From Chitinophagaceae bacterium UBA4411 (GTDB lineage Bacteria; Bacteroidota; Bacteroidia; Chitinophagales; Chitinophagaceae): a DNA stretch of 64,000 nucleotides. Position 1 is the first letter of the stretch; every line of letters begins with the position of its first letter. Below the pieces are notes generated by a model, which was given only the letters and a program-made list of their open reading frames with translations, ran no database searches and had not been told where the DNA came from. The stretch lies in contig DGQP01000016.1 in assembly GCA_002400415.1 (NCBI GenBank), forward strand, positions 62,001 through 126,000, in the 5' to 3' direction. Below, piece by piece: positions 22,841 through 32,917 of the stretch. A program made the position numbers and the translations under genes.

Positions 22841-24019
22841 ATGGCTTATTTAAAATTCAGGGCAGATCAGTTATTTGACGGGCATCGTTTCCTTGGCAAT
22901 GAAAAGGCTGTAATAGCAAGGGATAACGGAACTATTGAAGATATTGTTCCATTGACAGAAGCAGGTGATGATGTTCAATACCTAGAGGGTATTCTTACAC
23001 CCGGGCTGATCAATGCCCATTGTCATCTTGAACTCAGTCATTTAAAAGATGTGATCCCACCTCATACCGGGCTGATTGATTTTTTGTGTTCCGTGGTTAC
23101 CAAAAGGGGTTTTGCCCGGGAGATTATTGATGAGGCAATCATCAAAGCCGAAAAAGAAATGTATGATAATGGAATTGTAGCCGTGGGTGATATTGGTAAC
23201 ACCGCTGATACGGCTGCCATAAAAAGCAAAAGCAGGATCCGCTGGCAGAATTTTGTGGAGATACTCAGCTTCACCGATGAAAAAGCAGTTGAAAATGTTA
23301 ATCACTACACAGCCGTTGCCCGGGAGCTGGAAGCAAGTCTTCAAACAACAAACAGCAAACACAGAACTTCCATAGTTCCTCATGCTCCCTACAGCATTTC
23401 CCCGAAGACCTTTCAGCTTATTAATGAAGCCACGAAAAACCAGGCCATTTCCATTCACAACCAGGAACACCCCGCAGAAGACGAATTGTATAAAACAGGC
23501 GGTGGCGACTACCTGAAACTTTTCAACATATTCGGGATTGATAAATCACCGTTTCCTGTAACCGGGAAGAGTAGCATCCGTTCCGTATTGCCGCATTTCA
23601 ATAACGGGCAAACCATTTTTCTCATCCATAACAGTTATATGCCAGAGGAAGATGTGATATGGGCCAATGAATATGCAGCAGCAAACGGGTTAAAATTGGT
23701 GTACTGCCTTTGCATCAATGCTAATTTATATATCGAGAATCGGGTGCCGCCGATTGATATGCTGATGAAACATAATTGTCATTTGGTGCTTGGGACCGAC
23801 AGCTACAGCAGCAACTGGCAGCTAAGTATTGCGAAAGAGATAGCTGCTATTCAACAGCACTTCCCGCATATACCTTTGGAAACCGTGCTGCAATGGGCGA
23901 CTTATAATGGAGCAAAGGCATTGAGATGGGATGATGAACTTGGGAGTTTAGCTCATGGCAAAAAAACCGGATTGGCTTCTATTAACATTAAGGAAGGTAT
24001 TTCCAAACGAACACTATAA
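22841..24019 (+). CDS. Amidohydrolase-superfamily deaminase-like enzyme
   Basis: Metal-dependent hydrolase of 392 residues from the ATG at 22841. The metal ligands of the cytosine-deaminase/chlorohydrolase branch are in place: NAHCHLE (H60, H62), HAPYSISP (H181), HNQEH (H206) and GTDSYSSN (D320). The HAPYS and HLE motifs are those of purine-type deaminases such as S-adenosylhomocysteine, 8-oxoguanine or aminodeoxyfutalosine deaminase (MqnX). No menaquinone-futalosine gene is nearby to decide between these. It is convergent with recO. The upstream region holds the direct repeats and palindrome at 22728-22801. Confidence 0.8.
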   Translation: MAYLKFRADQLFDGHRFLGNEKAVIARDNGTIEDIVPLTEAGDDVQYLEGILTPGLINAHCHLELSHLKDVIPPHTGLIDFLCSVVTKRGFAREIIDEAIIKAEKEMYDNGIVAVGDIGNTADTAAIKSKSRIRWQNFVEILSFTDEKAVENVNHYTAVARELEASLQTTNSKHRTSIVPHAPYSISPKTFQLINEATKNQAISIHNQEHPAEDELYKTGGGDYLKLFNIFGIDKSPFPVTGKSSIRSVLPHFNNGQTIFLIHNSYMPEEDVIWANEYAAANGLKLVYCLCINANLYIENRVPPIDMLMKHNCHLVLGTDSYSSNWQLSIAKEIAAIQQHFPHIPLETVLQWATYNGAKALRWDDELGSLAHGKKTGLASINIKEGISKRTL

Positions 24020-24084
24020 AATTATTTCTATCTCCAATAGTATTACCAATTCGAAAATCATTGTATGAAATTGCGCATTTGAAT

Positions 24085-24831
24085 TTAACCCAATATCTCC
24101 CTTAACACGGGCAATGTCCGCATCCTTCCAAATTCTGCAATATGCAATGCATAGAAATGTTCCAGGGTAAATAATAAATTTCTCCGGAATTCATGATTCA
24201 GTTTAATGTCTTCCAGTTCTGCCGGCTGCTGCACTTTCAGTAATTGTGAAATGATATAAGCCTGTTTATCATCCAGGAAATAAGGGTGTGAGGGCTGAAC
24301 GGCAGTAAAACTTCCTTCCTGCAGGTCGAGGTATTGATTTTGTGCTGAATAGTTATCATCCATCCGGAAACCAAAGAAAACCGGCAGGTGCAAAGCCATA
24401 AACAAAGGAAAGTTGGCGGTCTCTGCATCACTGGCATCATCCAGATGCCTGAATACATCTTCACTGAAATGAAAGAGGTCCGGATTATTCTCCGGCTGCT
24501 TCAGGCATTTGGAAAGCAATTCCACCATAAACAAAGCCACGGCATTTTTTCGGACGTCCGAAAGAATATGCTGGTAGATATAACCCCATTTAAATTCTTT
24601 GATCCGCTGCAGCTGTCTTAACTCACTATGATAAACAACGAGATCAAGAATAGCTGAAGGTTGAAATAAATTGGCTTTACCACTTCCTTTTTTGGCAGAA
24701 GCCCTTACCCCATTCACCAGATACGATTGCAACCCAAATAATTCCGTAAAGATGGAAACGATCACACTGGTCTCTCCATACTTCACCGTCCGCAATACGA
24801 TGCCCCTTGTTTTATGTAGCTTATCCGGCAC
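24085..24831 (-). CDS. recO: DNA repair protein RecO
   Basis: Recombination mediator of the RecFOR pathway, loading RecA onto SSB-coated single strands. It has 248 residues. The N-terminal OB-fold begins with TRGIVLRTVKYGETSVIVSIFTE and is followed by SYLVNGVRASAKKG. The helical C-terminal domain lacks the four-cysteine zinc site of some RecO proteins, having only one Cys. It starts 2 bp downstream of the porZ-like gene on the same strand, so the two are co-transcribed. Confidence 0.93.
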   Translation of the reverse strand: MPDKLHKTRGIVLRTVKYGETSVIVSIFTELFGLQSYLVNGVRASAKKGSGKANLFQPSAILDLVVYHSELRQLQRIKEFKWGYIYQHILSDVRKNAVALFMVELLSKCLKQPENNPDLFHFSEDVFRHLDDASDAETANFPLFMALHLPVFFGFRMDDNYSAQNQYLDLQEGSFTAVQPSHPYFLDDKQAYIISQLLKVQQPAELEDIKLNHEFRRNLLFTLEHFYALHIAEFGRMRTLPVLREILG

Positions 24832-24833
24832 TG

Positions 24834-27143
24834 CTATTTATTGATAAAAAAGATCTTTGCTGCGGTCTTTTCTTTTCCAAAAGATGAATTGGGGTCTTCA
24901 TTTACCAGTACGAGGTAGGTACCGCTGGAAATCTTTTGCCCTTTATAATTTTTACCATCCCACACAGCCTGCCCACCCAGGGCTCTTGCCTGGTACACTA
25001 ACCGGCCATCCAGTTCGGTAATTTTTACAATCGCATTATTCACCAATCCACGGATGGCAATGGTTCCGGTATACCCCGGTGGAACAGGGTTAGGAAAAAC
25101 TAATACATCAGCGTTTACCATAGTTCCTTCAGTGGCAGTGCCGCGGAAAGAACAAATGCCTTTTAAAGTGGCGAAATAAACCTCACCTGTCTTCCCATCT
25201 ATTGTGATCTTTCTTACATCGCTGCTCAGTAAATCACTATTTGCTTCCGTAAATTGGTAAATGACTTTTTCCCCGGCAGCATCAATCAGCCAGACGCCGT
25301 TCTTCGTAGCCACCCATTTCCGGTCGGCTCCATCCACTGCAATGTCTCTTACCTCTTCGCCTTTGAAAAGAAAGTTGGCAAAATTGCCCTGTTGCACAAT
25401 TGGCAATACAGCTTCGCAAGCCGTGGAGTTAAAAACATCCTGCGTACATTGTATCACCCCGATACCATCAGTTGTACCCACCCAGATAAAACCGGCTTTA
25501 TCTTTTGCAGCACACAATACCTCATTACTCGGCAGATTTCCACTACCTGCCCCGGCACGATAAATCTTCCACCTGTCGTCACCTGAGTTTTCCAATGAAC
25601 TCCCCTGGTCATAACATAGCAGGCCGTTACCTTTTGGTGAAACAATCCATTTATAATTATTATCATCAACCACTATTTGTGCCACCGAATTCTCATTCAG
25701 GAAAAACGGAACAGTAAATGCATACCAATTGCCACCCGTCTTTCTAACTTTCAATGGTTGTGCCGAGCCATAATTAGAAATCCATAAATTATTTTCCAGG
25801 TCAAAAGCCAAACCAGAAACCCGGTAACTGGTTGGGTCTCCAACAGTGGGCCCGATAAAGTTTTGCTTGAATATTTCAAAAGCCGGCCCTGGCTCCAGGT
25901 GTAATAACCCTCCACCATAAGAACCGGCCCAAATTGTTTCATCACGCGGATCGGCTGCAATGGCTATAAAATCCAATAACGAATCTAACCGGGGATATAC
26001 AAAGCGGTTGATATTTGTCCAGCTGCCTTCTTTGAAATGATAGATGCCGTTCCCATTATACTGGTAATTCCAGGATTCATTCACTTCACCGGCAGTTGCA
26101 TAAAACTGGTTATTGTAAACAATCATCCCGCCACTGGCTGTGGCCTGCGGGGAATTGGGTTTATAGTTTTCAACCCCTGAGGTAGTGAAATGCGATAGCC
26201 CTCCAAACTGGTCAGCAAGCCAGGGCTCGTTATTATTAATAATTGCTTTTCTCGGAAAAGAAACAATCCCGGGTTGCGCCAATGTCCCCGCAACTGAACC
26301 ATCTCCATTTAATATAGTGACCCGGCTGGCACCGTTTGCCTGCCGCTGGCATACTAAAATTTTATTGGCACTGACATTACTGTTCACCGCAGGCCATCCA
26401 TCGCCATAGAATAAAGTCCAGGTCGTTCCGGTTTGCGCATACAGAGAGTCGCCTTTTTGAACAAAGACCTTATTCTGCAGCATAAACACATTACGGCATT
26501 CCCCAACCGGCAAACCGTTTGCGCCGCTAACCAGCTGCCAGTTGATCCAATTGGCATGGTTAGTATTATTGATAGCGGCTTTCTTTAATCCTTCTTCAGT
26601 CGCCGCATAATAGAAAGTGCCATCACTGGTAAAGCCATTGGTCCGTACCTGGTTGCCATTATTACCAATAAACCATGAATCCTTTACCTCGTATCGTTCC
26701 CCATCAATAATGATAACACCCAAACCCGTGGAAAGGAAATAGCTTGTACCCAGCGGGCAAATATTATAGATCGTTTTATCACCTATAATATTATCCCGTT
26801 TGATATCAGGAACGTTATTAATATCATTCCGGTTGATAATATCAATATTGCTGTTACTATACGCAATAAACAGTTTGTCATTCACTGCATCATAGCTGAT
26901 AGTACTGATACCTGTTTCACTCAATCCCGTCATTTTGCTGAGCCGTTCAATCTCATTACTCGCATTGTTAACAACAAACAAACTATAAGGGGTGGCACAA
27001 TAGATTTTATCAGCGGTAGCAACAACATCAATGGCGCTGTTATAGGGTAGATGCTCTCTCCACAAACCAATAGCAGGTAATGACGACTGGGCAGCTGATA
27101 TAACAGCAAACCCTCCCAGCAGAATTGAAAATAAAAATCTCAC
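24834..27143 (-). CDS. porZ: PorZ-like two-domain beta-propeller protein with C-terminal sorting domain
   Basis: A 769-residue secreted protein. After the signal peptide the opening IGLWREHLPYNSAIDV and YCATPYSLFVV match the first propeller of PorZ, the type IX secretion system component that helps attach anionic LPS to cargo at the cell surface. Many propeller blades with WVGT/IWVG-type ends follow. Residues about 680-769 form a sorting-domain-like module with VFPNPVPP, VKITELDGRLV, VWDGKNYKGQ and SSGTYLVLV. It is followed directly by recO. No other type IX gene is in the window, so the assignment rests on domain architecture; a generic two-component-regulator-like propeller is the alternative. 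Confidence 0.78.
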   Translation of the reverse strand: MRFLFSILLGGFAVISAAQSSLPAIGLWREHLPYNSAIDVVATADKIYCATPYSLFVVNNASNEIERLSKMTGLSETGISTISYDAVNDKLFIAYSNSNIDIINRNDINNVPDIKRDNIIGDKTIYNICPLGTSYFLSTGLGVIIIDGERYEVKDSWFIGNNGNQVRTNGFTSDGTFYYAATEEGLKKAAINNTNHANWINWQLVSGANGLPVGECRNVFMLQNKVFVQKGDSLYAQTGTTWTLFYGDGWPAVNSNVSANKILVCQRQANGASRVTILNGDGSVAGTLAQPGIVSFPRKAIINNNEPWLADQFGGLSHFTTSGVENYKPNSPQATASGGMIVYNNQFYATAGEVNESWNYQYNGNGIYHFKEGSWTNINRFVYPRLDSLLDFIAIAADPRDETIWAGSYGGGLLHLEPGPAFEIFKQNFIGPTVGDPTSYRVSGLAFDLENNLWISNYGSAQPLKVRKTGGNWYAFTVPFFLNENSVAQIVVDDNNYKWIVSPKGNGLLCYDQGSSLENSGDDRWKIYRAGAGSGNLPSNEVLCAAKDKAGFIWVGTTDGIGVIQCTQDVFNSTACEAVLPIVQQGNFANFLFKGEEVRDIAVDGADRKWVATKNGVWLIDAAGEKVIYQFTEANSDLLSSDVRKITIDGKTGEVYFATLKGICSFRGTATEGTMVNADVLVFPNPVPPGYTGTIAIRGLVNNAIVKITELDGRLVYQARALGGQAVWDGKNYKGQKISSGTYLVLVNEDPNSSFGKEKTAAKIFFINK

Positions 27144-27232
27144 TATCCAAAAGTATCAAAATCAGGCTAATAGCCCATTAAGCTTTTTTCCGTTTCTTTG
27201 CGGCTTCTACAAGATCTAACAAGGCATCCATT

Positions 27233-29557
27233 ATGTGGCTACGACTCGGACAATTTATACTCAAAAACCGCATTGTATTACTGATCATATTGCTGGGACT
27301 GACCAGTTTTATGGGCTACCAGGCCAGTAAAATGCAGCTGAGTTATGACTTTGCCCGTGCTATTCCTACTGATAATCCTAAATACAAGGCCTACCAGGAA
27401 TTCAAAAAGAAATTTGGGGAAGACGGTAACCTGCTGGTGATTGGTATCCAGACGGATCAGCTGTTTAAAGAAAAACTATTTAACAGTTATGCCCGCCTGC
27501 AAAAAGATCTGCGGAAAGTAAACGCAGTAGAAGATGTATTAGCCGTTACATCAGCTGTGAACCTGGTTAAAGATTCCGCCAGTGAAAAGCTGAAGGCAGA
27601 TACTATTTTCAGAGATAAAAAACTAACACAGGCTGAACTGGACAGCAGTGCTGCCGTATTTCTCAACCTTCCTTTTTACAGGGGTCTTTTATACAATGCT
27701 GAAACAAAAGCCTGGCTGATGGGTGTCCGTATCAACAAGGACATTATGAACAGCGGAAAAAGAGTGGCAGTAGTAGATGGGATCAAAAAAATAGCCTTAC
27801 AATTTGGAGTTGATAATAATATAGACATTCATCTCAGCGGCCTTCCGATGATCCGAACCGAGCTGTCAACCCGTATTGCAGCTGAAATGAATATTTTCCT
27901 GATCGCTTCGCTGGTATTGTCTGCACTCATCCTGCTCATGTTCTTCCGCTCTGTGAGTGCAATGACATTATCTCTTGTGGTGGTGCTCATCGGTGTTGTA
28001 TGGAGTGTGGGCACCATGCAATTATTCGGCTACAAGATCACTTTATTAACGGCGCTCATTCCCCCATTGATCGTGGTTATCGGTATCCCTAACTGTATTT
28101 ATTTCCTTAATAAATTCCACACAGCTTACAACGAAAAAGGAGATAAAATAAAAGCTCTGACTGCTATGGTTGATAAGATGGGGATCGTTACCCTGTTTTG
28201 TAACCTGGCGGCCGCCATTGGTTTTGCGGTGTTTGCACTCACCAGCAGCCAGATCCTGAAAGAATTTGGCGTGGTGGCCGGTATCAATATCATGGTCCTG
28301 TTCCTCATTTCATTGATACTGATCCCGGCTGTATTGAGCTTTTTACCTCCCCCAAAATCAAGGCATACCAAATACCTGGATAACCCGAGACTGAACCGCT
28401 GGTTAGACAGGCTCGAAAGATGGTCCCTCAATCACCGCAAACTGATTTATGGTATTGCCATTACCATCATTGCTTTTTCCGTGGTGGGTATCTTCAAATT
28501 AAAGAGTGTGGGATATATTGTTGATGATCTTCCCAAAACAGATAAGATCTATACTGACCTGAAGTTTTTTGAGAAAAATTTCAAAGGAGTGATGCCTTTG
28601 GAAATCATTGTGGACACCCGTCAGAAAAATGGCTTACGCCGCAATGCACTAAAGACATTCAGAAATATTGACTCCCTGTCACAATATATTACAGCACAAC
28701 CTGCAATGGCAAGGCCCCTTTCTATAGTAGAGGGAATGAAATTTGCCAAACAAGCTTTTTTTGAGGGGGATAGTTTAAGTTATACAGTTCCGGATGAGAA
28801 TATCATGCCGGCACTTAATGATTACCTGAATTTTAAAAAAGACAGTTCAGGGGGAAATTCATTTACCAAACTGGTGGCCACTTTTATGGACACTGCCAAA
28901 CAGCAGGTCCGTATCAGTGTGTCAATGGCTGATGTGGGAAGTGTTCGTTTACCCGAGATACTGGATAGCATTCAGCAGCGGGCCACCCAGCTTTTTGATA
29001 CATCAAAATACAGCGTTCAGCTTACAGGAACCAGTGTCACTTTTCTCGAAGGCAGCACATATATCATTAACGGATTGAAAGAAAGTATTGGATGGGCTTT
29101 TTTACTGATCGCCCTTTGTATGCTCTACCTGTTCAAATCCTTCCGCATCCTGTTTTGTTCGCTGATCCCGAATATCATCCCCCTGATTATTACCGCCGGG
29201 GTGATGGGCTGGACAGGTATTGCCATCAAGCCATCTACTGTTTTGGTGTTTAGTGTGGCATTGGGTATCGCTATTGACGTAACCATTCGTTTCCTGGTCA
29301 ATTACAAACAGGAACTGCCCCGGCATGGCCATAACCTGAAAAAGACGGTTATTGAGACCATCCACAGCACAGGTATCAGCATTATTTACACTTCCCTTGT
29401 CCTCATTGCCGGGTTTATTATCTTCTGTTTCAGTGGTTTTGGGGGAACACAAGCCCTTGGCTGGTTAACCTCCCTTACTCTGGTCACCGCTACAATCACC
29501 AATTTGGTACTGTTGCCTGCTTTGCTCATTAGCCTGGGCGAAAAAAATAAAAAATAG
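27233..29557 (+). CDS. RND/MMPL-type exporter permease
   Basis: A 774-residue inner-membrane protein with two repeats of one helix, a periplasmic domain and a five-helix bundle, as in HAE3/MMPL-type RND proteins that move hydrophobic molecules or lipids. TM1 is at about residues 12-30. Helix bundles are at about 215-375 and 620-770, each with Gly-rich GVxWSVGTMQ- or VALGIAIDVT-type segments; the Asp in the latter is a likely proton-relay residue. It is half the size of drug-efflux AcrB. No membrane fusion protein or TolC gene is adjacent. Divergent from porZ; a TTTCTTTG near-match to the -7 box sits 32 bp upstream. Confidence 0.87.
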   Translation: MWLRLGQFILKNRIVLLIILLGLTSFMGYQASKMQLSYDFARAIPTDNPKYKAYQEFKKKFGEDGNLLVIGIQTDQLFKEKLFNSYARLQKDLRKVNAVEDVLAVTSAVNLVKDSASEKLKADTIFRDKKLTQAELDSSAAVFLNLPFYRGLLYNAETKAWLMGVRINKDIMNSGKRVAVVDGIKKIALQFGVDNNIDIHLSGLPMIRTELSTRIAAEMNIFLIASLVLSALILLMFFRSVSAMTLSLVVVLIGVVWSVGTMQLFGYKITLLTALIPPLIVVIGIPNCIYFLNKFHTAYNEKGDKIKALTAMVDKMGIVTLFCNLAAAIGFAVFALTSSQILKEFGVVAGINIMVLFLISLILIPAVLSFLPPPKSRHTKYLDNPRLNRWLDRLERWSLNHRKLIYGIAITIIAFSVVGIFKLKSVGYIVDDLPKTDKIYTDLKFFEKNFKGVMPLEIIVDTRQKNGLRRNALKTFRNIDSLSQYITAQPAMARPLSIVEGMKFAKQAFFEGDSLSYTVPDENIMPALNDYLNFKKDSSGGNSFTKLVATFMDTAKQQVRISVSMADVGSVRLPEILDSIQQRATQLFDTSKYSVQLTGTSVTFLEGSTYIINGLKESIGWAFLLIALCMLYLFKSFRILFCSLIPNIIPLIITAGVMGWTGIAIKPSTVLVFSVALGIAIDVTIRFLVNYKQELPRHGHNLKKTVIETIHSTGISIIYTSLVLIAGFIIFCFSGFGGTQALGWLTSLTLVTATITNLVLLPALLISLGEKNKK

Positions 29558-29730
29558 TCGAATTTTCTGCATTAGAGCAGCATTAGAATTGTATGATTTG
29601 TCATATTTTGCTGAAAGACGGACGAATAGGGTTATAGGCGGCGTTTCCATATTTTTTTAAAGATCGGGTTATCACTTGAGGCAGTGCCCCTGACAAGGGT
29701 ATTGCTTTGATTTCTATACTTAAAAACTAC

Positions 29731-32700
29731 ATGCACATGAGAAAACTGTTACTGACACTAACAGCCTTCCTGCTATTTGCCGGATCGCTGTTGGCCCAAA
29801 AAACAATCACCGGTAAGGTGACCGACGAAAAGGGAAACCCGATTCCCAACGCATCAGTTCTGGTAAAAGGCACGACCACCGGAACCTCCACCAAAGCTGA
29901 TGGAACCTTCTCCCTCACCGTTCCTTCCAATGCAAAAGCGCTGATCGTTTCAGCGATTGACATGACCACGCAGGAAAAAGCCCTCGGTTCCCATACGTCC
30001 CTGGATTTTTCGCTTTCCCAGGAAGACAAAACAATTTCTGAAGTAGTGGTGGTAGGGTACGGAACGCAAAAGAAAAAAGATGTTACCGGAAACGTTGCAA
30101 CAGTAAAAGGGGCTGCTGTAAGTAATAAACCTGTACAAAGTTTTGAGCAGGCACTTGGTGGACGTGCCGCTGGCGTACAGGTTACTATCCCCAATGGAGT
30201 ACTAAATAACCCTCCTGTTATACGAATTCGTGGTACTAATTCAATTTCGTTAAGCTCTTACCCATTGATAGTTGTTGATGGTGTTCCGACATTCACTGGT
30301 GATGCCAGCGGAACAAGTGCTGCTGGTAATGCATTGGCAAGTATTAATCCTAACGATATTGAAAGTATCGATATCGCTAAGGACGCTGCCGCTTCTGCAA
30401 TTTATGGTAGCCGTGCCGCCAATGGGGTTGTTTTTATCACCACCAAAAAAGGAAAAGCCGGAAGGGCAAGAGTATCGTATGATAGCTGGGTAGGGTGGAC
30501 CACAGCCACCAGGCTGCCAGAGGTATTAAACTCTGCACAGTATACTTCTTATAAAAATGAGGCATTAGTTAATGCAGGTACATATAATGCAACTTCCAAT
30601 GCATTTTACCAGACACCGGGCCCCGATGGAAACCCGATAGATACCAGATGGTACGATTATATCTACCGCCAGGGGTTTTCTCATAGCAATAATATTAATG
30701 TATCGGGTGCTAATGATGCAACAAGCTATTATTTTTCATTTGGATATACCTCACAAGAAGGGATGATCCGGAAAAATGATTTCAAAAGAGCCAATGTGCT
30801 GGCCAATGTAGATCATAAGGCTACAAAATATCTCTCGTTTGGTGGTAAACTCTCTTTTTCGAATGAACAAAATTTGGCTGCTGTAAGTTCCGGTTCATTG
30901 CCCGGAGAAGCATTTGCCACTGCGGGAATTGGTCGTGCGGCCGTTCTTCTTTCACCGAATGTAGCCCCCTACAATAATGACGGTTCTTACAATTTTAACA
31001 CAGCTAACGGGTTGATTGGTGTCATGGGCAACAAAGTCTCCCAAGTCGGTTTTTATAACCCGGTGCCAAGCCTGGACATGAACCGGCAGTATAGCGAGAA
31101 TAATCATTTACAAGGCAATGTCTATATTCAGCTGAAACCTGTTAACTGGATTACCCTGAGAACCTCATATGGTATTGATTATTTGCTTACAGATAATGAA
31201 ACATTTGCAGACGGAAGAACAGGCGAAGGGTTTGTAGCAAATTCTTTTGGAGGTTCTGCCGCCAGCACTTATTCAAAGAACAAAAGATGGGTTTGGACCA
31301 ATACAATCCAGTTTGATAAAACTTTCGGGAAACACTCCTTTAGTTTGTTAGGAGGTAATGAACAACAAAAATCTGATAACGTTGGATTTGGTGTTGGCAG
31401 AACAATCGTTTCTGATCCTTTCTATACCAATCTTCAGGGCGGGTTTACAGGTGCGCCAACAACGGCCGGCCTTGGTATCGGTGAGAACTACCTCTTATCT
31501 GGTTTTGGTCGTTTACAATATAACTACAGTTCAAAATACTTCCTTAGTGGAAATATAAGGCGAGATGGTGCTTCACAATTAGGCGAAAACTATAAATATG
31601 GTACATTTTGGGGAGTATCTGCAGGATGGGAAGTAGCCAAGGAGAACTTCTGGACTGCAGCAAGTCTTGATAAAATTTTCAGCAGCTTTAAATTAAGAGG
31701 CTCATATGGTAAAGTAGGTAATATATCCGGTCTTGGTAATTTCGGAACTTTATCAACCTATTCAGCGGGTGTCTATGGAACCGGCGCCACGCTTAGCTTT
31801 TCCAATGCCGGAAATCCCAACCTTACCTGGGAAACAAGTAAGAAAACTGATATAGGCCTCAACTTTGGTATACTGAAAGACAAAGTAACATTTGAGGTTA
31901 CCTGGTACAAAAACAATATCGATGGTTTAATCCTTGCAGTACAACAACCACCTTCTGCTGGTTTACCAAATTCAATTAATACGAATGTTGGCTCCATGTA
32001 CAACAAAGGACTGGAGTTTGCCATCAATGCAACTCCGGTAAACAAAAAGGATTTCTCGTGGACTACTTCATTTAATATTTCACACAATAAAAATAATGTA
32101 ACACAATTAGCGCCGGGTCTTACGCAAATAATTACTACATCACCTGCCGGTGCTGCTACCAGCGAGTCTGTTAGTATTACAAAGCCCGGATATCCGCTGG
32201 GAATGATTTTTGTAACACGGACTGCCGGAGTTGATCCGGCAACCGGGCGCCGTATCTTTATTAATGCGGCAGGCCAGCAAGTGTTTTTCGATTTCTCTGC
32301 CCCTGCTGCCCAACGTTATAAATATGCGGATGGCTCTATAGCTCCTGCTGTAGGCCTGCAGGATGCACAAATTTATAAGCAGTCATCTCCGGATAATTAC
32401 GGAGGCTTCGAAAACACTCTTCGTTATAAAGGATTTGAGTTAAACACTTTGTTTACATTTCAGACTGGCTTCTATGTATATTTTGGCTCCTACGCCGGTA
32501 TGCGAGACCAGCGTTTCTGGAATAATTCAGTAGACGTACTGCGTCGCTGGCAAAAACCCGGAGATGTAACAGATATGCCAAGACCGGTATTTGGAGATAA
32601 TATTTCCAATGGATCTTCCTTCCCCCTTGATGTAAACGTTTTCAAAGGTGATTTCCTGAAACTTCGTACTGCCACACTTAGTTATAATATTCCAAAATCC

Positions 32701-32892
32701 TTATTGGATAAGGCTAAGTTTAACAGTGCACGTTTATACGTAAGTGGAACCAATCTTGCAGTTATAACTAAATATCCTGGTCCGGATCCCGAAGTTTCTT
32801 CAAATGGTAATGGTACTACCAACCAGGGCGTAGACAGAAACCAGGTTGGTAATGGCCGTACAATTACCGTGGGATTAAATATTGGTTTATAA
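29731..32892 (+). CDS. SusC/RagA family TonB-linked outer-membrane receptor
   Basis: TonB-dependent outer-membrane channel, the partner of a SusD lipoprotein, importing large nutrients. From the ATG at 29731 it has 1053 residues. After a signal peptide ending SLLAQ comes a carboxypeptidase-regulatory domain (TGKVTDEKGNPIPNASV), then the SusC TonB-box signature VVVVGYGTQKKKDVTG near residue 106, the plug domain with SIDIAKDAAASAIYGSRAANGVVFITTKKG, and a large barrel ending in TVGLNIGL. SusD follows after 25 bp. No glycoside hydrolase, sulfatase, sensor or anti-sigma gene is nearby, so the substrate is unknown. Confidence 0.95.
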   Translation: MHMRKLLLTLTAFLLFAGSLLAQKTITGKVTDEKGNPIPNASVLVKGTTTGTSTKADGTFSLTVPSNAKALIVSAIDMTTQEKALGSHTSLDFSLSQEDKTISEVVVVGYGTQKKKDVTGNVATVKGAAVSNKPVQSFEQALGGRAAGVQVTIPNGVLNNPPVIRIRGTNSISLSSYPLIVVDGVPTFTGDASGTSAAGNALASINPNDIESIDIAKDAAASAIYGSRAANGVVFITTKKGKAGRARVSYDSWVGWTTATRLPEVLNSAQYTSYKNEALVNAGTYNATSNAFYQTPGPDGNPIDTRWYDYIYRQGFSHSNNINVSGANDATSYYFSFGYTSQEGMIRKNDFKRANVLANVDHKATKYLSFGGKLSFSNEQNLAAVSSGSLPGEAFATAGIGRAAVLLSPNVAPYNNDGSYNFNTANGLIGVMGNKVSQVGFYNPVPSLDMNRQYSENNHLQGNVYIQLKPVNWITLRTSYGIDYLLTDNETFADGRTGEGFVANSFGGSAASTYSKNKRWVWTNTIQFDKTFGKHSFSLLGGNEQQKSDNVGFGVGRTIVSDPFYTNLQGGFTGAPTTAGLGIGENYLLSGFGRLQYNYSSKYFLSGNIRRDGASQLGENYKYGTFWGVSAGWEVAKENFWTAASLDKIFSSFKLRGSYGKVGNISGLGNFGTLSTYSAGVYGTGATLSFSNAGNPNLTWETSKKTDIGLNFGILKDKVTFEVTWYKNNIDGLILAVQQPPSAGLPNSINTNVGSMYNKGLEFAINATPVNKKDFSWTTSFNISHNKNNVTQLAPGLTQIITTSPAGAATSESVSITKPGYPLGMIFVTRTAGVDPATGRRIFINAAGQQVFFDFSAPAAQRYKYADGSIAPAVGLQDAQIYKQSSPDNYGGFENTLRYKGFELNTLFTFQTGFYVYFGSYAGMRDQRFWNNSVDVLRRWQKPGDVTDMPRPVFGDNISNGSSFPLDVNVFKGDFLKLRTATLSYNIPKSLLDKAKFNSARLYVSGTNLAVITKYPGPDPEVSSNGNGTTNQGVDRNQVGNGRTITVGLNIGL

Positions 32893-32917
32893 TTAAATCA
32901 CTTTAAATTAAAAGAAA

